In this document: in pieces, positions 18,857 through 27,334 of the stretch
How the letters are laid out: each line of letters opens with the position of its first letter
Position numbering within the stretch: position 1 is the stretch's first letter
From: Litchfieldella anticariensis FP35 = DSM 16096
GTDB taxonomy: Bacteria > Pseudomonadota > Gammaproteobacteria > Pseudomonadales > Halomonadaceae
Assembly (NCBI RefSeq): GCF_000409775.1
Contig: NZ_KE332393.1
Span: 190,171 to 254,170, forward strand
Length of the DNA: 64,000 nt
Direction: 5' to 3'
Made by a program: the position numbers and the translations under genes
Notes under the pieces: generated by a model
Databases searched by the model: none
What the model was told of the DNA's origin: nothing
The model's input: the letters and a program-made list of their open reading frames with translations, nothing else

Positions 18857-19579
18857 ATGGATATCACCAGCGAAACGCATAGTCAGCACATTTCCAAGCA
18901 GTTCAACCATGAGCTCGAAGAGCTCAAGACCCACCTGATGGCCATGGGCGGATTGGTGGAGCGTCAGATACAGGAGGCCGTATCGGCGCTGCTCGATGGC
19001 GACAGTCGTTTGGCCGAACATGTGCGCGACAACGACAAGGCCGTCAACGACTTGCAGATCAAGATCGACGATGAGTGCACGCGAGTGTTGGCACGACGTC
19101 AGCCAGCGGCTTCCGACCTGCGCCTGGTATTGGCGGTGATCCGTGCCACCTCGGATCTCGAACGGATCGGTGATGAGGCGAGCAAGATCGCTCGCAACGC
19201 TCTTGCCCTGACCGAGGGCGGCAATGGATCCAAGGGCTTCGTTGAGGTACGTCATATCAGCGAACATGTGCGCAAGATGCTACGCGACGCACTAACCGCC
19301 TTTGCTCGTTTCGATATCGATCTGGCCTTGGCGGTGGTTCACGAGGACGATGCGGTGGACAGCGAATATACTAGCGCCATGCGCTCGCTGATGACTTTCA
19401 TGATGGAGGATCCACGCTCGATCACCTCGGTACTCAGCGTGATGTGGATCCTGCGTGCACTGGAGCGCATCGGTGATCATGCCAATAACCTCGCTGAATA
19501 CGTGATCTATCTGGTCAAGGGACTGGATATCCGCCATATCGACCCCGACGAACTCGATGAGGATGCCCTCAAGCGCTGA
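18857..19579 (+). CDS. phoU: Phosphate-specific transport system accessory protein PhoU
   Basis: Cytoplasmic negative regulator linking the Pst transporter to the PhoR kinase. Two repeated three-helix bundles each carry the metal-binding signature: ERIGDEASKIA near residue 105 and ERIGDHANNLAEYVIY near 207. 240 aa is normal. ATG at 18857 is chosen for its AGGAGA site 7 nt upstream; an earlier ATG overlapping the pstB stop adds eight residues (PPPQESP-type) without homology. Last gene of the pst unit, with a strong hairpin 30 nt downstream. Confidence 0.95.
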   Translation: MDITSETHSQHISKQFNHELEELKTHLMAMGGLVERQIQEAVSALLDGDSRLAEHVRDNDKAVNDLQIKIDDECTRVLARRQPAASDLRLVLAVIRATSDLERIGDEASKIARNALALTEGGNGSKGFVEVRHISEHVRKMLRDALTAFARFDIDLALAVVHEDDAVDSEYTSAMRSLMTFMMEDPRSITSVLSVMWILRALERIGDHANNLAEYVIYLVKGLDIRHIDPDELDEDALKR

Positions 19580-19609
19580 ATGACGCCTACCACAAGATGC
19601 GATACTCTC

Positions 19610-19645
19610 GGCCGTCGCCAATGGTGACGGCCTTGCTGTCTTGTT
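19610..19645 (+). terminator. Terminator after phoU
   Basis: A 10-bp stem (19610-19619 with 19623-19632, one G-T pair) and a 3-nt AAT loop, followed by TTGCTGTCTTGTT. It closes the pst-phoU transcript and separates it from cysZ. Confidence 0.7.
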
Positions 19646-19682
19646 AGTGGCTTCTTGTCTTGCGAGTGGAGAGTGTCTTGAG

Positions 19683-20420
19683 ATGCTGAATGCCCTGACC
19701 GCGCTTGAGCGGGGCACACGCCTCGTGTTTTCACCGGGGTTGCGACGCTATGTCTTCGCCCCGGTACTGATCAATCTGCTGGTCTATGTGGCCACCTTGT
19801 ATTATGTACTGGGTCACTTCGGCGGATGGCTGGATGGCTGGATGGCCATGGTGCCAGGTTGGTTGGGCTGGCTGGAGTGGCTGATCTGGCCACTGTTCGT
19901 GGTTGCCCTCATCGTGGTGGTGTTCTTTTCCTTCACCTTGGTGACCCACATGATCGCGGCTCCCTTTTATGGCTTCCTCGCCGCGCAGGTGGAAATGCAA
20001 GTCACTGGCCGTCCGCCCGCCGATGACCGAGGGTTGCTCAAGACCGGTATCGATGCCTTGGGCCGCGAGTTGGTCAAGCTGGGCTATATTCTGCCGCGTC
20101 TGGCGTTGCTCCTGGTGCTCAGTTGGATCCCGGTGATCAACGTGATCATGCCACTGTTATGGGCTGTCTTCTCGGCCTGGATGATGGCTATCACCTATCT
20201 CGACTATCCCATGGACAACAACAAGGTCAGTTTTGCCGATATGCGGCGCCGACTGCGTAGCCGCTGGTGGCCGACGCTGACCTATGGCGGTTGGGTAACA
20301 CTGATTACCTGGATACCGTTGGCCAACCTGTTCCTGTTGCCCGGTGCCGTGGCTGGTGCGGTGTTGATGTGGGATCGGCACTACCGTGAATTGACGTCGA
20401 ATGCAGTTCAGGCGCGCTGA
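19683..20420 (+). CDS. cysZ: Sulfate transporter CysZ
   Basis: A 245-aa inner-membrane protein of the CysZ/EI24 family, which mediates sulfate uptake for cysteine synthesis. Four to six hydrophobic segments are visible, with the family's re-entrant features TLVTHMIAAPFYGFLAAQVE near residue 82 and MAITYLDYPMDNN near 168, the latter being a conserved CysZ motif. ATG at 19683 gives the standard length; GGAG lies in the leader. It lies after the phoU terminator and converges on phoR, with the two coding ends overlapping by 13 bp. Confidence 0.88.
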   Translation: MLNALTALERGTRLVFSPGLRRYVFAPVLINLLVYVATLYYVLGHFGGWLDGWMAMVPGWLGWLEWLIWPLFVVALIVVVFFSFTLVTHMIAAPFYGFLAAQVEMQVTGRPPADDRGLLKTGIDALGRELVKLGYILPRLALLLVLSWIPVINVIMPLLWAVFSAWMMAITYLDYPMDNNKVSFADMRRRLRSRWWPTLTYGGWVTLITWIPLANLFLLPGAVAGAVLMWDRHYRELTSNAVQAR

Positions 20421-21727
20421 ACCCGAGGATGGTCGTCGTTCGCTTCGACGAGTCGGGGCTCAGGAAAGACGCAGCGGAACAATGCACCTTTTCCAGGATG
20501 GGACTCGATTTCCAAGTGGGCATCGTGGCGCAGCAGTACATGCTTGACGATGGCCAGTCCCAGGCCGGTGCCGCCAGTGGCGGCACTTCTGCCCTTGTCG
20601 ACGCGGTAGAAGCGTTCGGTCAGGCGTGGAATATGCACTGGGTCGATACCCTCGCCGTCGTCTTCCACTTCGATGCAGGCCCCCTTGGCGCAGGAGTTCC
20701 AACGCAGCACGATATGACATCCCTCGCCCGCGTAACGCACGGCATTGAACACCAGGTTGGAGATGGCGCTGCGTAATTCCTGCTCGCTGCCAAGCAATTG
20801 CCGCTGGTCATTTATCTCGATGCTCAATTCGTGACGCCCGCCGGATAGCGAGTCAGCGTCGCGTCTGATCGCTGACAGCAGTTCATCGACCGTCACCGGC
20901 ACGGCGTCCTCGCTGCGATGGTCGATCTCAAGGCGCGATAGCAGCAGTAGGTCATTGACCAGATTCTGCATGCGCATGGTTTGCTCTTGCATCAAGGTGA
21001 GGCCGCGGGCGAAACGTGACGGTAACTGGTCGGCATGATCGTTGTAGGTCTCCAGATAGCCAGCGAGCACCGTCAACGGCGTTCTTAGCTCATGCGATAC
21101 GTTGGCCACGAAGTCGCGGCGCATCTGCTCCAGGCGGTGCAGGCGGGTGATATCGCGGGCCATCAGCAGGCGTTCGTCGTCACCGTAGAGGGTGATCTGG
21201 AATTGCAGAATCTGGCGCTCATCGATCGGTGAGGGCAGAGCCAAGGGTTCGTGATAGTGACGGGCGTTGAAATAATCGATGAAGCGTGGGTCACGCAGCA
21301 GATTGGTAATGTGCTGACCGCGATCGTGGGCGGCCTGAAGACCCAACATGCGCTCAGCAGCGCTGTTCCACCATTCCAGGTCACCACGCCGGTCAAGCAT
21401 CACCACGCTGTCGCTCATGGCCTCGGATGACTCCTGGATACGCTTGAGTGTCGCACGTAGACGTTGCTGGGTAAGGCGTTGTCCCTTCTGGTACTTGTAG
21501 AGACGGTCGAATAGCTCACCCCACAAGCCGCTGGCGGCAGGCGGTTCGTCGTGGGGGTGACGGGTCAGCCAGCGATACAGGGCGCGCAACTGATACAGAT
21601 GAAAAAACAGGTAGAGGCCTAGTCCGATCGCCAAACCCAGGCCTGGAGCAGCGAACAGCCAGCCTGCCATCAGCCCGGCAAAGGCCAGGGAGGCCAGCCG
21701 CCACAGTTCACGGCTCCAGAGGCGCAC
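20408..21727 (-). CDS. phoR: Phosphate regulon sensor histidine kinase PhoR
   Basis: Membrane-bound kinase that phosphorylates PhoB under phosphate limitation. Two closely spaced N-terminal hydrophobic segments (about residues 10-45) lack a large periplasmic domain, as expected for PhoR. A PAS domain follows (SDSVVMLDRRGDLEWWN near 105), then the phosphoacceptor box VANVSHELRTPLTVL near 210, and the ATP-binding N, G1 and G2 boxes (SNLVFNAVRYA, DDGEGID, GTGLGLAIV). 439 aa is normal. GTG start; 13 nt downstream of phoB, so co-transcribed with it from the phoB Pho box. Confidence 0.95.
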   Translation of the reverse strand: MRLWSRELWRLASLAFAGLMAGWLFAAPGLGLAIGLGLYLFFHLYQLRALYRWLTRHPHDEPPAASGLWGELFDRLYKYQKGQRLTQQRLRATLKRIQESSEAMSDSVVMLDRRGDLEWWNSAAERMLGLQAAHDRGQHITNLLRDPRFIDYFNARHYHEPLALPSPIDERQILQFQITLYGDDERLLMARDITRLHRLEQMRRDFVANVSHELRTPLTVLAGYLETYNDHADQLPSRFARGLTLMQEQTMRMQNLVNDLLLLSRLEIDHRSEDAVPVTVDELLSAIRRDADSLSGGRHELSIEINDQRQLLGSEQELRSAISNLVFNAVRYAGEGCHIVLRWNSCAKGACIEVEDDGEGIDPVHIPRLTERFYRVDKGRSAATGGTGLGLAIVKHVLLRHDAHLEIESHPGKGALFRCVFPEPRLVEANDDHPRVQRA

Positions 21728-21740
21728 GGTAGGGATGATC

Positions 21741-22430
21741 CTAACCCTTGGCGGAGAACCGGTAGCCGGTACCGCGCACGGTCTGGATCAGATGTTGGTG
21801 AGTGTCGCCTAGTGCCTTGCGCAAGCGGCGAATATGGACGTCCACGGTGCGCTCCTCGACATAGACATTGCCGCCCCATACCTGATCGAGCAGCTGACTA
21901 CGAGTATAAGCGCGTTCCTGGTGTGTCATGAAGAACTGCAGCAGACGATACTCGGTGGGACCAATCTCCACGGCACTGCCATGAGCACTGACCCGATGAC
22001 TGGCAGGATCCAGTACCAGTCCTTCGACTTCCACGGCCTCCTCGACCCCCCTGGGTGTGGTACGGCGCAATACGGCCTTGAGGCGTGCCACCAGTTCGCG
22101 GGGTGAGAAAGGCTTGGTGATGTAATCGTCAGCACCGGCTTCCAGTCCCTGGATCTTGTTGTCTTCCTCACTCTTGGCGGTGAGCAGGATGATCGGTAGT
22201 TCTGCGGTGGTCTCGTCGCGCTTGAGACGCCTGGCTAGTTCGATGCCGCTGGTGCCGGGCATCATCCAGTCGAGCAACAGCAGGTCAGGCTGGTGATCGA
22301 CCACCATGGCATGGGCTGTTTGGGCACTGTCGGCCTCCAGCACTCGATAATCGGCCATTTCCAAGGCCACGGCGATCATTTCACGAATGGAGGCTTCGTC
22401 ATCGACGATCAGTACGGTCTTGGCGGACAT
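21741..22430 (-). CDS. phoB: Phosphate regulon response regulator PhoB
   Basis: OmpR-class regulator activating Pho promoters. The receiver has the acidic pair DDE at 10-12, phosphoacceptor Asp54 in LLLLDWMMPG and the conserved Lys in ITKPFS near 105. The winged-helix C-terminal domain carries TEYRLLQFFMTHQERAY and ERTVDVHIRRLRKAL, the DNA-reading helix. ATG at 22430 (GAGGA 6 nt upstream) gives 229 aa, the E. coli length; an upstream in-frame start at 22451 would fall about 10 nt from the predicted transcription start and adds only seven unrelated residues. Confidence 0.97.
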   Translation of the reverse strand: MSAKTVLIVDDEASIREMIAVALEMADYRVLEADSAQTAHAMVVDHQPDLLLLDWMMPGTSGIELARRLKRDETTAELPIILLTAKSEEDNKIQGLEAGADDYITKPFSPRELVARLKAVLRRTTPRGVEEAVEVEGLVLDPASHRVSAHGSAVEIGPTEYRLLQFFMTHQERAYTRSQLLDQVWGGNVYVEERTVDVHIRRLRKALGDTHQHLIQTVRGTGYRFSAKG

Positions 22431-22467
22431 GGACGGTCCTCGGGCAAGCAATGACGGAGTGATGACG

Positions 22468-22501
22468 ATTGCAACATGCTAATGTGACAGAGTTGTGACA
22501 G
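22468..22501 (-). promoter_or_regulatory. Pho box and -10 element before phoB
   Basis: Reading the minus strand, CTGTCAC (22501-22495), 4 nt, CTGTCAC (22490-22484) is a near-perfect PhoB box. Ten nt downstream is TGCAAT (22473-22468) as -10. The geometry is the same as before pstC. It indicates autoactivation of phoBR, with transcription starting near 22461. Confidence 0.85.
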
Positions 22502-22532
22502 CAACCGGACCGAGACGTGGCACAGTCGCTGC

Positions 22533-23423
22533 TCACCCGGCAACGGGGGGCCATAGTGTCAACGCCAGCCCGGCGAAAACCACCAGACCTGCCCAGTGGT
22601 TGTTGAGAAAGGCCTGGAAGCAGCGATCACGGGACCTGTCGTGAATCAGCCACTGTTGATAGACGAAAATCGCTGCCATTGCTGCCAGCCCCACCCAGAA
22701 AAAGCCACCCAGTGTGAGTCGTTCTCCGACCCAGCCGAGCAGAACCAAGGTGGTGAGCTGCAGTATCCCAATCATCAGTTTATCGGTACGACCGAACAGC
22801 ACCGCAGTAGACTTGATGCCGATCTTCACGTCGTCGTCGCGGTCGACCATGGCATACTGAGTATCATAGGCCACTGTCCAGGCCACATTGGCAGCAAATA
22901 ACAGCCAGGCCTCCAATGGTAATTCCTGACGTACCGCACCGAAGGCCATGGGAATCGCCCATGAGAAGGCCGCACCCAGGAACACTTGCGGCAGGTGGGT
23001 GTAGCGCTTCATGAAGGGGTAGATAAATGCCAGGATGACCCCTCCTACGGATAGCATCACTGTAAATAGATTGGTGAAGCACACCAGCACGAAGGCGCTG
23101 GCGACCAGCATGCCGAACAGCACCTTGGCCTCGCGTTCGCTGATGCGTCCGGTGGCGAGGGGGCGTTCCTTGGTGCGCTTGACGTGGCCGTCAAGGTGGC
23201 GGTCAGCATAGTCGTTGACCACGCAACCGGCAGCCCGCATCAGATAGACTCCGGCAATGAAGATCAACAGCAGGTTGCGGTTTGGCAGCCCCTCAGCAGC
23301 GACCCACAACGCCCATAGGGTTGGCCACATCAGCAGCCAGGTACCGATCGGGCGGTCGAGGCGCATCAAGTGCAGGAAATCGGGCAGGCGGGCCAGGCCG
23401 CGAGCACGTAGCGTGTGATCCAT
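22533..23423 (-). CDS. ubiA: 4-hydroxybenzoate polyprenyltransferase UbiA
   Basis: Inner-membrane prenyltransferase joining the isoprenoid tail to 4-hydroxybenzoate in ubiquinone synthesis. Both Asp-rich prenyl-diphosphate sites are present: [15 protein letters not shown] near residue 70 and [12 protein letters not shown] near 190. About eight hydrophobic segments; 296 aa is standard. Lies 28 nt downstream of ubiC in the same direction, the usual ubiCA pair that makes and uses 4-hydroxybenzoate. phoB lies downstream in the same orientation but with its own promoter. Confidence 0.96.
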   Translation of the reverse strand: MDHTLRARGLARLPDFLHLMRLDRPIGTWLLMWPTLWALWVAAEGLPNRNLLLIFIAGVYLMRAAGCVVNDYADRHLDGHVKRTKERPLATGRISEREAKVLFGMLVASAFVLVCFTNLFTVMLSVGGVILAFIYPFMKRYTHLPQVFLGAAFSWAIPMAFGAVRQELPLEAWLLFAANVAWTVAYDTQYAMVDRDDDVKIGIKSTAVLFGRTDKLMIGILQLTTLVLLGWVGERLTLGGFFWVGLAAMAAIFVYQQWLIHDRSRDRCFQAFLNNHWAGLVVFAGLALTLWPPVAG

Positions 23424-23451
23424 TCATACCTCCACGTCGAACAACCCCATC

Positions 23452-24000
23452 CTAGCTTGCGGGCAATACCAATTCATCTTTCATGGTGTCAAGAAAGAAC
23501 TCTTGGACCAGTACCGTGAAGCGCCCATGACGGAATACCGAGCGCCGCCCCCAAGGGCCCGGGGCCGGATAGAAGGGGGCGTGGCGGCGAGTGATATCGA
23601 TGGGGCCACGTTCGAGATCCGGCTGACGAAACAACCAGCTTCCTAGGGAACTTTCGCCCAGGCGGTCCAGGCGTTGGCCACGTAGCCGCGATAGTGGTGC
23701 CACGGAACGCGCCACCACCCATGGACGTTCAGCCACGCACAATGCCACTTCGCGCAGCCAAGCGTGTCGGCCCAGTGGCAGGCCCAACGCCAGAGCTTCG
23801 TCATGGCAAGGGCGGGCGATGCGCTGGTTTATCAGGCGTACGCGGAAGTCGCGATGGCCAGCCGCCGCCATCAATCTGGCCGTCAATGAGTCGCTCGAGG
23901 CGACCCAGCTCCACCATGACGGACTCATGGCCGGGCGACTGGCCGCGGCTGGCTGCCAATGGGGGGACCAGGTCGAAGCGGTTGTCAGGCTATCGTGCAC
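23452..24000 (-). CDS. ubiC: Chorismate pyruvate-lyase UbiC
   Basis: Converts chorismate to 4-hydroxybenzoate plus pyruvate, supplying UbiA. Conserved pieces include WVVARSVAPL (residues about 95-104), LGSWLF near 121 and FRHGRFTVLVQEFFLD near 156, with the family Arg and Glu of the active site. 182 aa versus 165 in E. coli. GTG at 24000 is preferred: GGAGG sits 7 nt upstream, while the adjacent TTG at 24003 would be only 4 nt from it. Divergent from the rubredoxin reductase gene, with 82 bp between starts. Confidence 0.88.
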   Translation of the reverse strand: MHDSLTTASTWSPHWQPAAASRPAMSPSWWSWVASSDSLTARLMAAAGHRDFRVRLINQRIARPCHDEALALGLPLGRHAWLREVALCVAERPWVVARSVAPLSRLRGQRLDRLGESSLGSWLFRQPDLERGPIDITRRHAPFYPAPGPWGRRSVFRHGRFTVLVQEFFLDTMKDELVLPAS

Positions 24001-24082
24001 CAAGCAGCCTCCGGGGCAGGGTCAGAATCGGCGCGCGTAGTGTACCATGTGGGCTCCACGAAATTTGCTAGCCAGGAGCATC

Positions 24083-25243
24083 ATGAGCGCACCCCTGACG
24101 ATACTCGGCACTGGCATGGCCGGCCTGGGCCTGGTCCGACAACTGCGTGCCCATGATCCCGAGCGAGCGATCACCTTGATCACCGCGGACAGCGGTGACG
24201 ACTATTCCAAGCCCCTGCTGTCCACCGGTTTTGCCAAGCGTCTGCCGCCAGAGCGCCTGGCACAACGCTCGGCATTGGACGTGGCGGATCAATTGGGTGT
24301 GGTGGTGCGCACTCATACCCGTGTCACGGCTATCGATACCCAATCGAGAACACTAAGGCTGGGGCCCGAGGCATTGCCTTATGGTGAATTGGTGGTCGCC
24401 ATAGGAGCCGAGCCACAGCCGCCGATGGCAATTCCCCTCCACCTGGCGGCAAGGGTCTTCACCATCAACGATCTTGATGACTATCGGGCCTTTTACTCCA
24501 CCTTGACGAGCCTGGGCCGACCTGCCCGAGTGGCCATCGTCGGCGCTGGTCTGGTGGGCTGCGAATTCGCCAACGACCTGGCGGGTGGCGGCCATCAGGT
24601 CAGCATGATTGCCCCCGAGACGGCACCGCTGGTGCGCTTACTGCCTGAGCCGTTGGGCAAGGCTTTGGGTGAAGCCATGCAGGATGGAGGGATCGAACTG
24701 CTGCTGGGACGTACCCTGGCTACGTTAGAGGATGCCGGAGCCGACGTCGGTCTGACCTTGAGCGATGGTCATGCTCTGGAGGCCGATCTGGTACTGGTCG
24801 CCACTGGCCTCAAGCCGCGAATCCAACTTGCTGCCGAGGCGGGTATTGACGTCAGTGAGGCCGGTATACATACCGATCGCTATCTGCGTACTTCGGCTCC
24901 CGATGTTTATGCGTTGGGTGATGTGGCCTGCGTGGACGGCGTCAATGCCATGTACGTACAGCCGCTGCAGGCAAGCGCCAAGGCGTTGGCGGCAACGCTT
25001 GCCGGTACCCTGACCCGGGTCAGCTACGGTCCCTGGCCGGTGTTGGTGAAAACCCCCTTGTGCCCAGTGGTAGCGCTACCGCCAACACGGCCACCAGCAC
25101 ACTGGAGAATCGAAGGGAAGGGCCCTGATTTGACGGCGCTGGCAGAAGATGAAGACGGACGTTTGATTGGATTTGCGTTGACAGGCGCCTGTGTCAGGCG
25201 GAAAGTCGAACTGGCGCGAGCTGCACCAGCATTGCTAGTCTAG
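24083..25243 (+). CDS. rubB: Rubredoxin-NAD(+) reductase (FAD-dependent oxidoreductase)
   Basis: FAD/NAD(P)H oxidoreductase that reduces rubredoxin for alkane hydroxylases or oxidative-stress pathways. The FAD-binding GTGMAGLGL is at residues 9-17, the NADH-binding IVGAGLVGCEFA near 154, and the FAD-contacting YALGDVACVDG near 273. 386 aa matches Pseudomonas RubB (384). ATG at 24083 has AGGAG just upstream. The neighbourhood (ubiC-ubiA on one side, HU gene on the other) is the same as for PA5349, but the two rubredoxin genes normally adjacent are absent here, so the electron acceptor must be encoded elsewhere. Confidence 0.87.
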   Translation: MSAPLTILGTGMAGLGLVRQLRAHDPERAITLITADSGDDYSKPLLSTGFAKRLPPERLAQRSALDVADQLGVVVRTHTRVTAIDTQSRTLRLGPEALPYGELVVAIGAEPQPPMAIPLHLAARVFTINDLDDYRAFYSTLTSLGRPARVAIVGAGLVGCEFANDLAGGGHQVSMIAPETAPLVRLLPEPLGKALGEAMQDGGIELLLGRTLATLEDAGADVGLTLSDGHALEADLVLVATGLKPRIQLAAEAGIDVSEAGIHTDRYLRTSAPDVYALGDVACVDGVNAMYVQPLQASAKALAATLAGTLTRVSYGPWPVLVKTPLCPVVALPPTRPPAHWRIEGKGPDLTALAEDEDGRLIGFALTGACVRRKVELARAAPALLV

Positions 25244-25406
25244 TGTCGTTGTGCCCAGTGCACCGCTCTGACACTCAGTGCTCAATGCATCGGGGGCGGT
25301 TGCCGATAACGCTGAAGGGTGCGTCTTCATTTCGGAGCGCACGTTGTTGTCAACAACAAGAACGGCGGTGAATTGCCGCCTTGTCATGCCAAACTAGGAG
25401 GGCTGT

Positions 25407-25682
25407 ATGCGCAAACCAGAACTCGCCTCGGCGATTGCCGAGCGTGCCGATCTATCCAAGGACAAGGCCAGCCAGGTGCTCAATGTCATTCTCGACGAGA
25501 TCACTGGCAGCGTGGCCAAGGGGCAGGATGTATCGTTGATCGGTTTCGGCTCCTTCACCGTGCGCGAGCGCGCCGCTCGTACCGGCAAGAATCCTCAAAC
25601 TGGCCAGCCGTTGACCATTCCCGCCAGCAAGACGGTGGCTTTCAAGCCAGGTAAGGCGCTCAAGGACGCCGTGGCTAAATAG
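25407..25682 (+). CDS. HU family DNA-binding protein
   Basis: A 91-aa histone-like nucleoid protein: N-terminal dimerisation helices (MRKPELASAIAERADLSKD), the central IGFGSFTVRERAART segment, and the flexible beta-arm with GKNPQTGQPLTIPASKT, where the arm proline intercalates into DNA. Ends FKPGKALKDAV as in HU. AGGAGGG lies 6 nt before the ATG, indicating strong expression. Position next to rubB and a PA5347-like gene corresponds to the HU gene PA5348 of P. aeruginosa. HU and IHF subunits differ mainly in the arm; the sequence fits HU better. Confidence 0.93.
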   Translation: MRKPELASAIAERADLSKDKASQVLNVILDEITGSVAKGQDVSLIGFGSFTVRERAARTGKNPQTGQPLTIPASKTVAFKPGKALKDAVAK

Positions 25683-25757
25683 CGCCGGTCTCATCGCGCT
25701 CCACAGCGTGGGGCAGCTTGGCGTCTAGGGCCGACGGGATGGGGCCGCGCCAAGTTT

Positions 25758-25783
25758 CGCCGGCTGTTTTTTCGCAGCCGGCG
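25758..25783. terminator. Perfect hairpin after the HU gene
   Basis: Nine-bp perfect arms (25758-25766, 25775-25783) around a TTTTTTCG loop, between HU and the next gene. The T-run is inside the loop instead of after the stem, so it is not a textbook terminator; pausing or mRNA stabilisation are alternatives. Confidence 0.45.
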
Positions 25784-25818
25784 TACCCGTTTCTTCTCTG
25801 CCCGCCACAGGGACTGCC

Positions 25819-26175
25819 ATGAAGCTTCGACTGATGCTGTGGTTACTCGGCCTGATGCTCAAACGCGCTCAGCGTCGCAAGCCTGGTTTTCGGGACACGC
25901 TCGCCGAGATACGTGGTCTGGACTGGGGCATTGCGACTGAAGACCTGACCATCGCTCGTCACTACCGCATGTCGCCTGATAGGGTTGAAACAGGTCCGGG
26001 TCTGCCGGTCGACCTCGACCTGGAATTGCGCTTCGCCGACGTCGATACTGCCGTCAAGGTACTGAGGCGGCCTACTCAACGGACATTTCTTGATGGCATG
26101 ATGGCAGGCACCGTACGCTTGGTCGGTGACTCAGGCGACCTTCAGAAGTTGCAGAAGTTGCTTCGCTATATCTAG
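25819..26175 (+). CDS. Conserved hypothetical protein, SCP2-like
   Basis: A 118-aa protein. The last third (FLDGMMAGTVRLVGDSGDLQ followed by a short leucine-rich helix) has the shape of the SCP2 sterol-carrier/lipid-binding fold, in which a terminal G-D-x-x-x-L helix packs over a cavity. The N-terminus begins with a hydrophobic stretch MLWLLGLML, then a basic patch KRAQRRKPGFRD, suggesting membrane contact. Its position after the HU gene matches the uncharacterised PA5347 of P. aeruginosa. GGGA lies before the ATG. Function unknown; the SCP2 assignment is inference from pattern only. Confidence 0.65.
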   Translation: MKLRLMLWLLGLMLKRAQRRKPGFRDTLAEIRGLDWGIATEDLTIARHYRMSPDRVETGPGLPVDLDLELRFADVDTAVKVLRRPTQRTFLDGMMAGTVRLVGDSGDLQKLQKLLRYI

Positions 26176-26228
26176 TAACATGTACCACGGTTCTGAATTG
26201 GCCAAACGCCTTCCCATAGAGAGCAACC

Positions 26229-27158
26229 GTGGACATTCCTCATCAGCGTCTCGTTTATTTTCGGATCGCCGCCGAATCGGGATCGGTGCGGCGGGCTGCG
26301 TCGCGCCTCAATATTGCGCCTTCGGCTGTCAGCCGACAGGTCGCACTGCTCGAAGAAGCCCTAGGCGCCGTTCTGATCGAGCGCCAGCGACATGGTATCC
26401 GACTGACACCGGTTGGTGAGATGTTGCTGGAGTATTGCGAGCGTCGCGGCGCACTGGATGAGAGCTTCATTGCCTCCCTTGAAGCTTACCAGCGCCTGGA
26501 AACCGGTACGGTGTCACTGGTGGTGGGAGAAGGCTTCGTCAGCGATCTGATCACTTCGCCGCTGCGTGAATTCACCGAACGCTATTCCGGTATACAGCTT
26601 GATATCCACTTGGCGGGCACCACTGGCATTATCGAGGCGATCGTCGAGGATCAGGCGCATATCGGTCTGATGTTTCATGAACGCACCCATCCCCAGCTAC
26701 GCTTCTGGACCTCGAGCCCGCAGCCGTTGATGGCGATACTCCCTCCCGACCATCCACTTGCCGCTCAAGCGACACCGTTGACGCTGGAACAGCTCAGCAA
26801 CCAGCCAATGGCCATGTGGGACCCAGGCCACGGGGTGAGGCAGATGGTCGATCAGGCCTTCCAACAGGCGCACCTGCGCCCGCGCCTGGCAATGAATACC
26901 AACTCCATGGTGGTGCTTGCCCAGTATGTACGCAGCGGCATGGGCATCACTCTCCTGCCGGGCTTTGCCGTGGCGCATGACCTCGATGTTGGCACTCTGG
27001 TGGCACGCCCCGTCGACGACCCGTTATTCCAGCGTTCCCAGGCCCATATGGTCACCCGTATCGGGCGACAGCAGCCCAAGGCCAGCGTACTGCTGTTGCG
27101 TCATCTGCAGCACTGGATGCAGGCATTCCGTGATGCGGAAGCGCCACGCTCACCCTGA
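26229..27158 (+). CDS. LysR family transcriptional regulator
   Basis: A 309-aa LTTR. The N-terminal winged helix-turn-helix covers about residues 1-62 (SGSVRRAASRLNIAPSAVSR), then an effector domain (VSLVVGEGFVSDLITSPLREF near 96, and VARSGMGITLLPG-like YVRSGMGITLLPGFAVA near 237). GTG start, with GAGAG 6 nt upstream. It is convergent with the downstream catabolic operon (ALDH to DUF3100), not divergent as most LTTRs are from their targets, yet it is the only regulator beside that operon and both sit at the same break in conserved gene order. Target and effector unknown. Confidence 0.85.
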   Translation: MDIPHQRLVYFRIAAESGSVRRAASRLNIAPSAVSRQVALLEEALGAVLIERQRHGIRLTPVGEMLLEYCERRGALDESFIASLEAYQRLETGTVSLVVGEGFVSDLITSPLREFTERYSGIQLDIHLAGTTGIIEAIVEDQAHIGLMFHERTHPQLRFWTSSPQPLMAILPPDHPLAAQATPLTLEQLSNQPMAMWDPGHGVRQMVDQAFQQAHLRPRLAMNTNSMVVLAQYVRSGMGITLLPGFAVAHDLDVGTLVARPVDDPLFQRSQAHMVTRIGRQQPKASVLLLRHLQHWMQAFRDAEAPRSP

Positions 27159-27204
27159 GCCAACGTCGGCAATGTGGCGCTCATGCAGATGAGAATGGGC
27201 CTGT

Positions 27205-27299
27205 CCGGCGGCAAGGCTTCGCGAGGGCGCTGTGAACCCCTCCCTGGGCGCTACATTTGCCATCCTTGGCAAATGACCCTCGCTACGCCTTGCCCCCGG
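27205..27299. repeat. Composite palindromic repeat element
   Basis: A cruciform-like element between convergent genes. The outer arms pair: GGCAAGGC (27210-27217) with GCCTTGCC (27287-27294), and just inside, GCGAGGG (27221-27227) with CCCTCGC. Inside these is a perfect 9-bp hairpin, CATTTGCCA-TCCT-TGGCAAATG (27254-27275), and a second, weaker one around CCCTCCCTGGG. It resembles non-coding palindromic elements dispersed in Halomonas-type genomes; it could also terminate both converging transcripts. Confidence 0.65.
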
Positions 27300-27334
27300 T
27301 GCCCATCAATTGCTGGGAGTTTTGTTAGTCGCAC

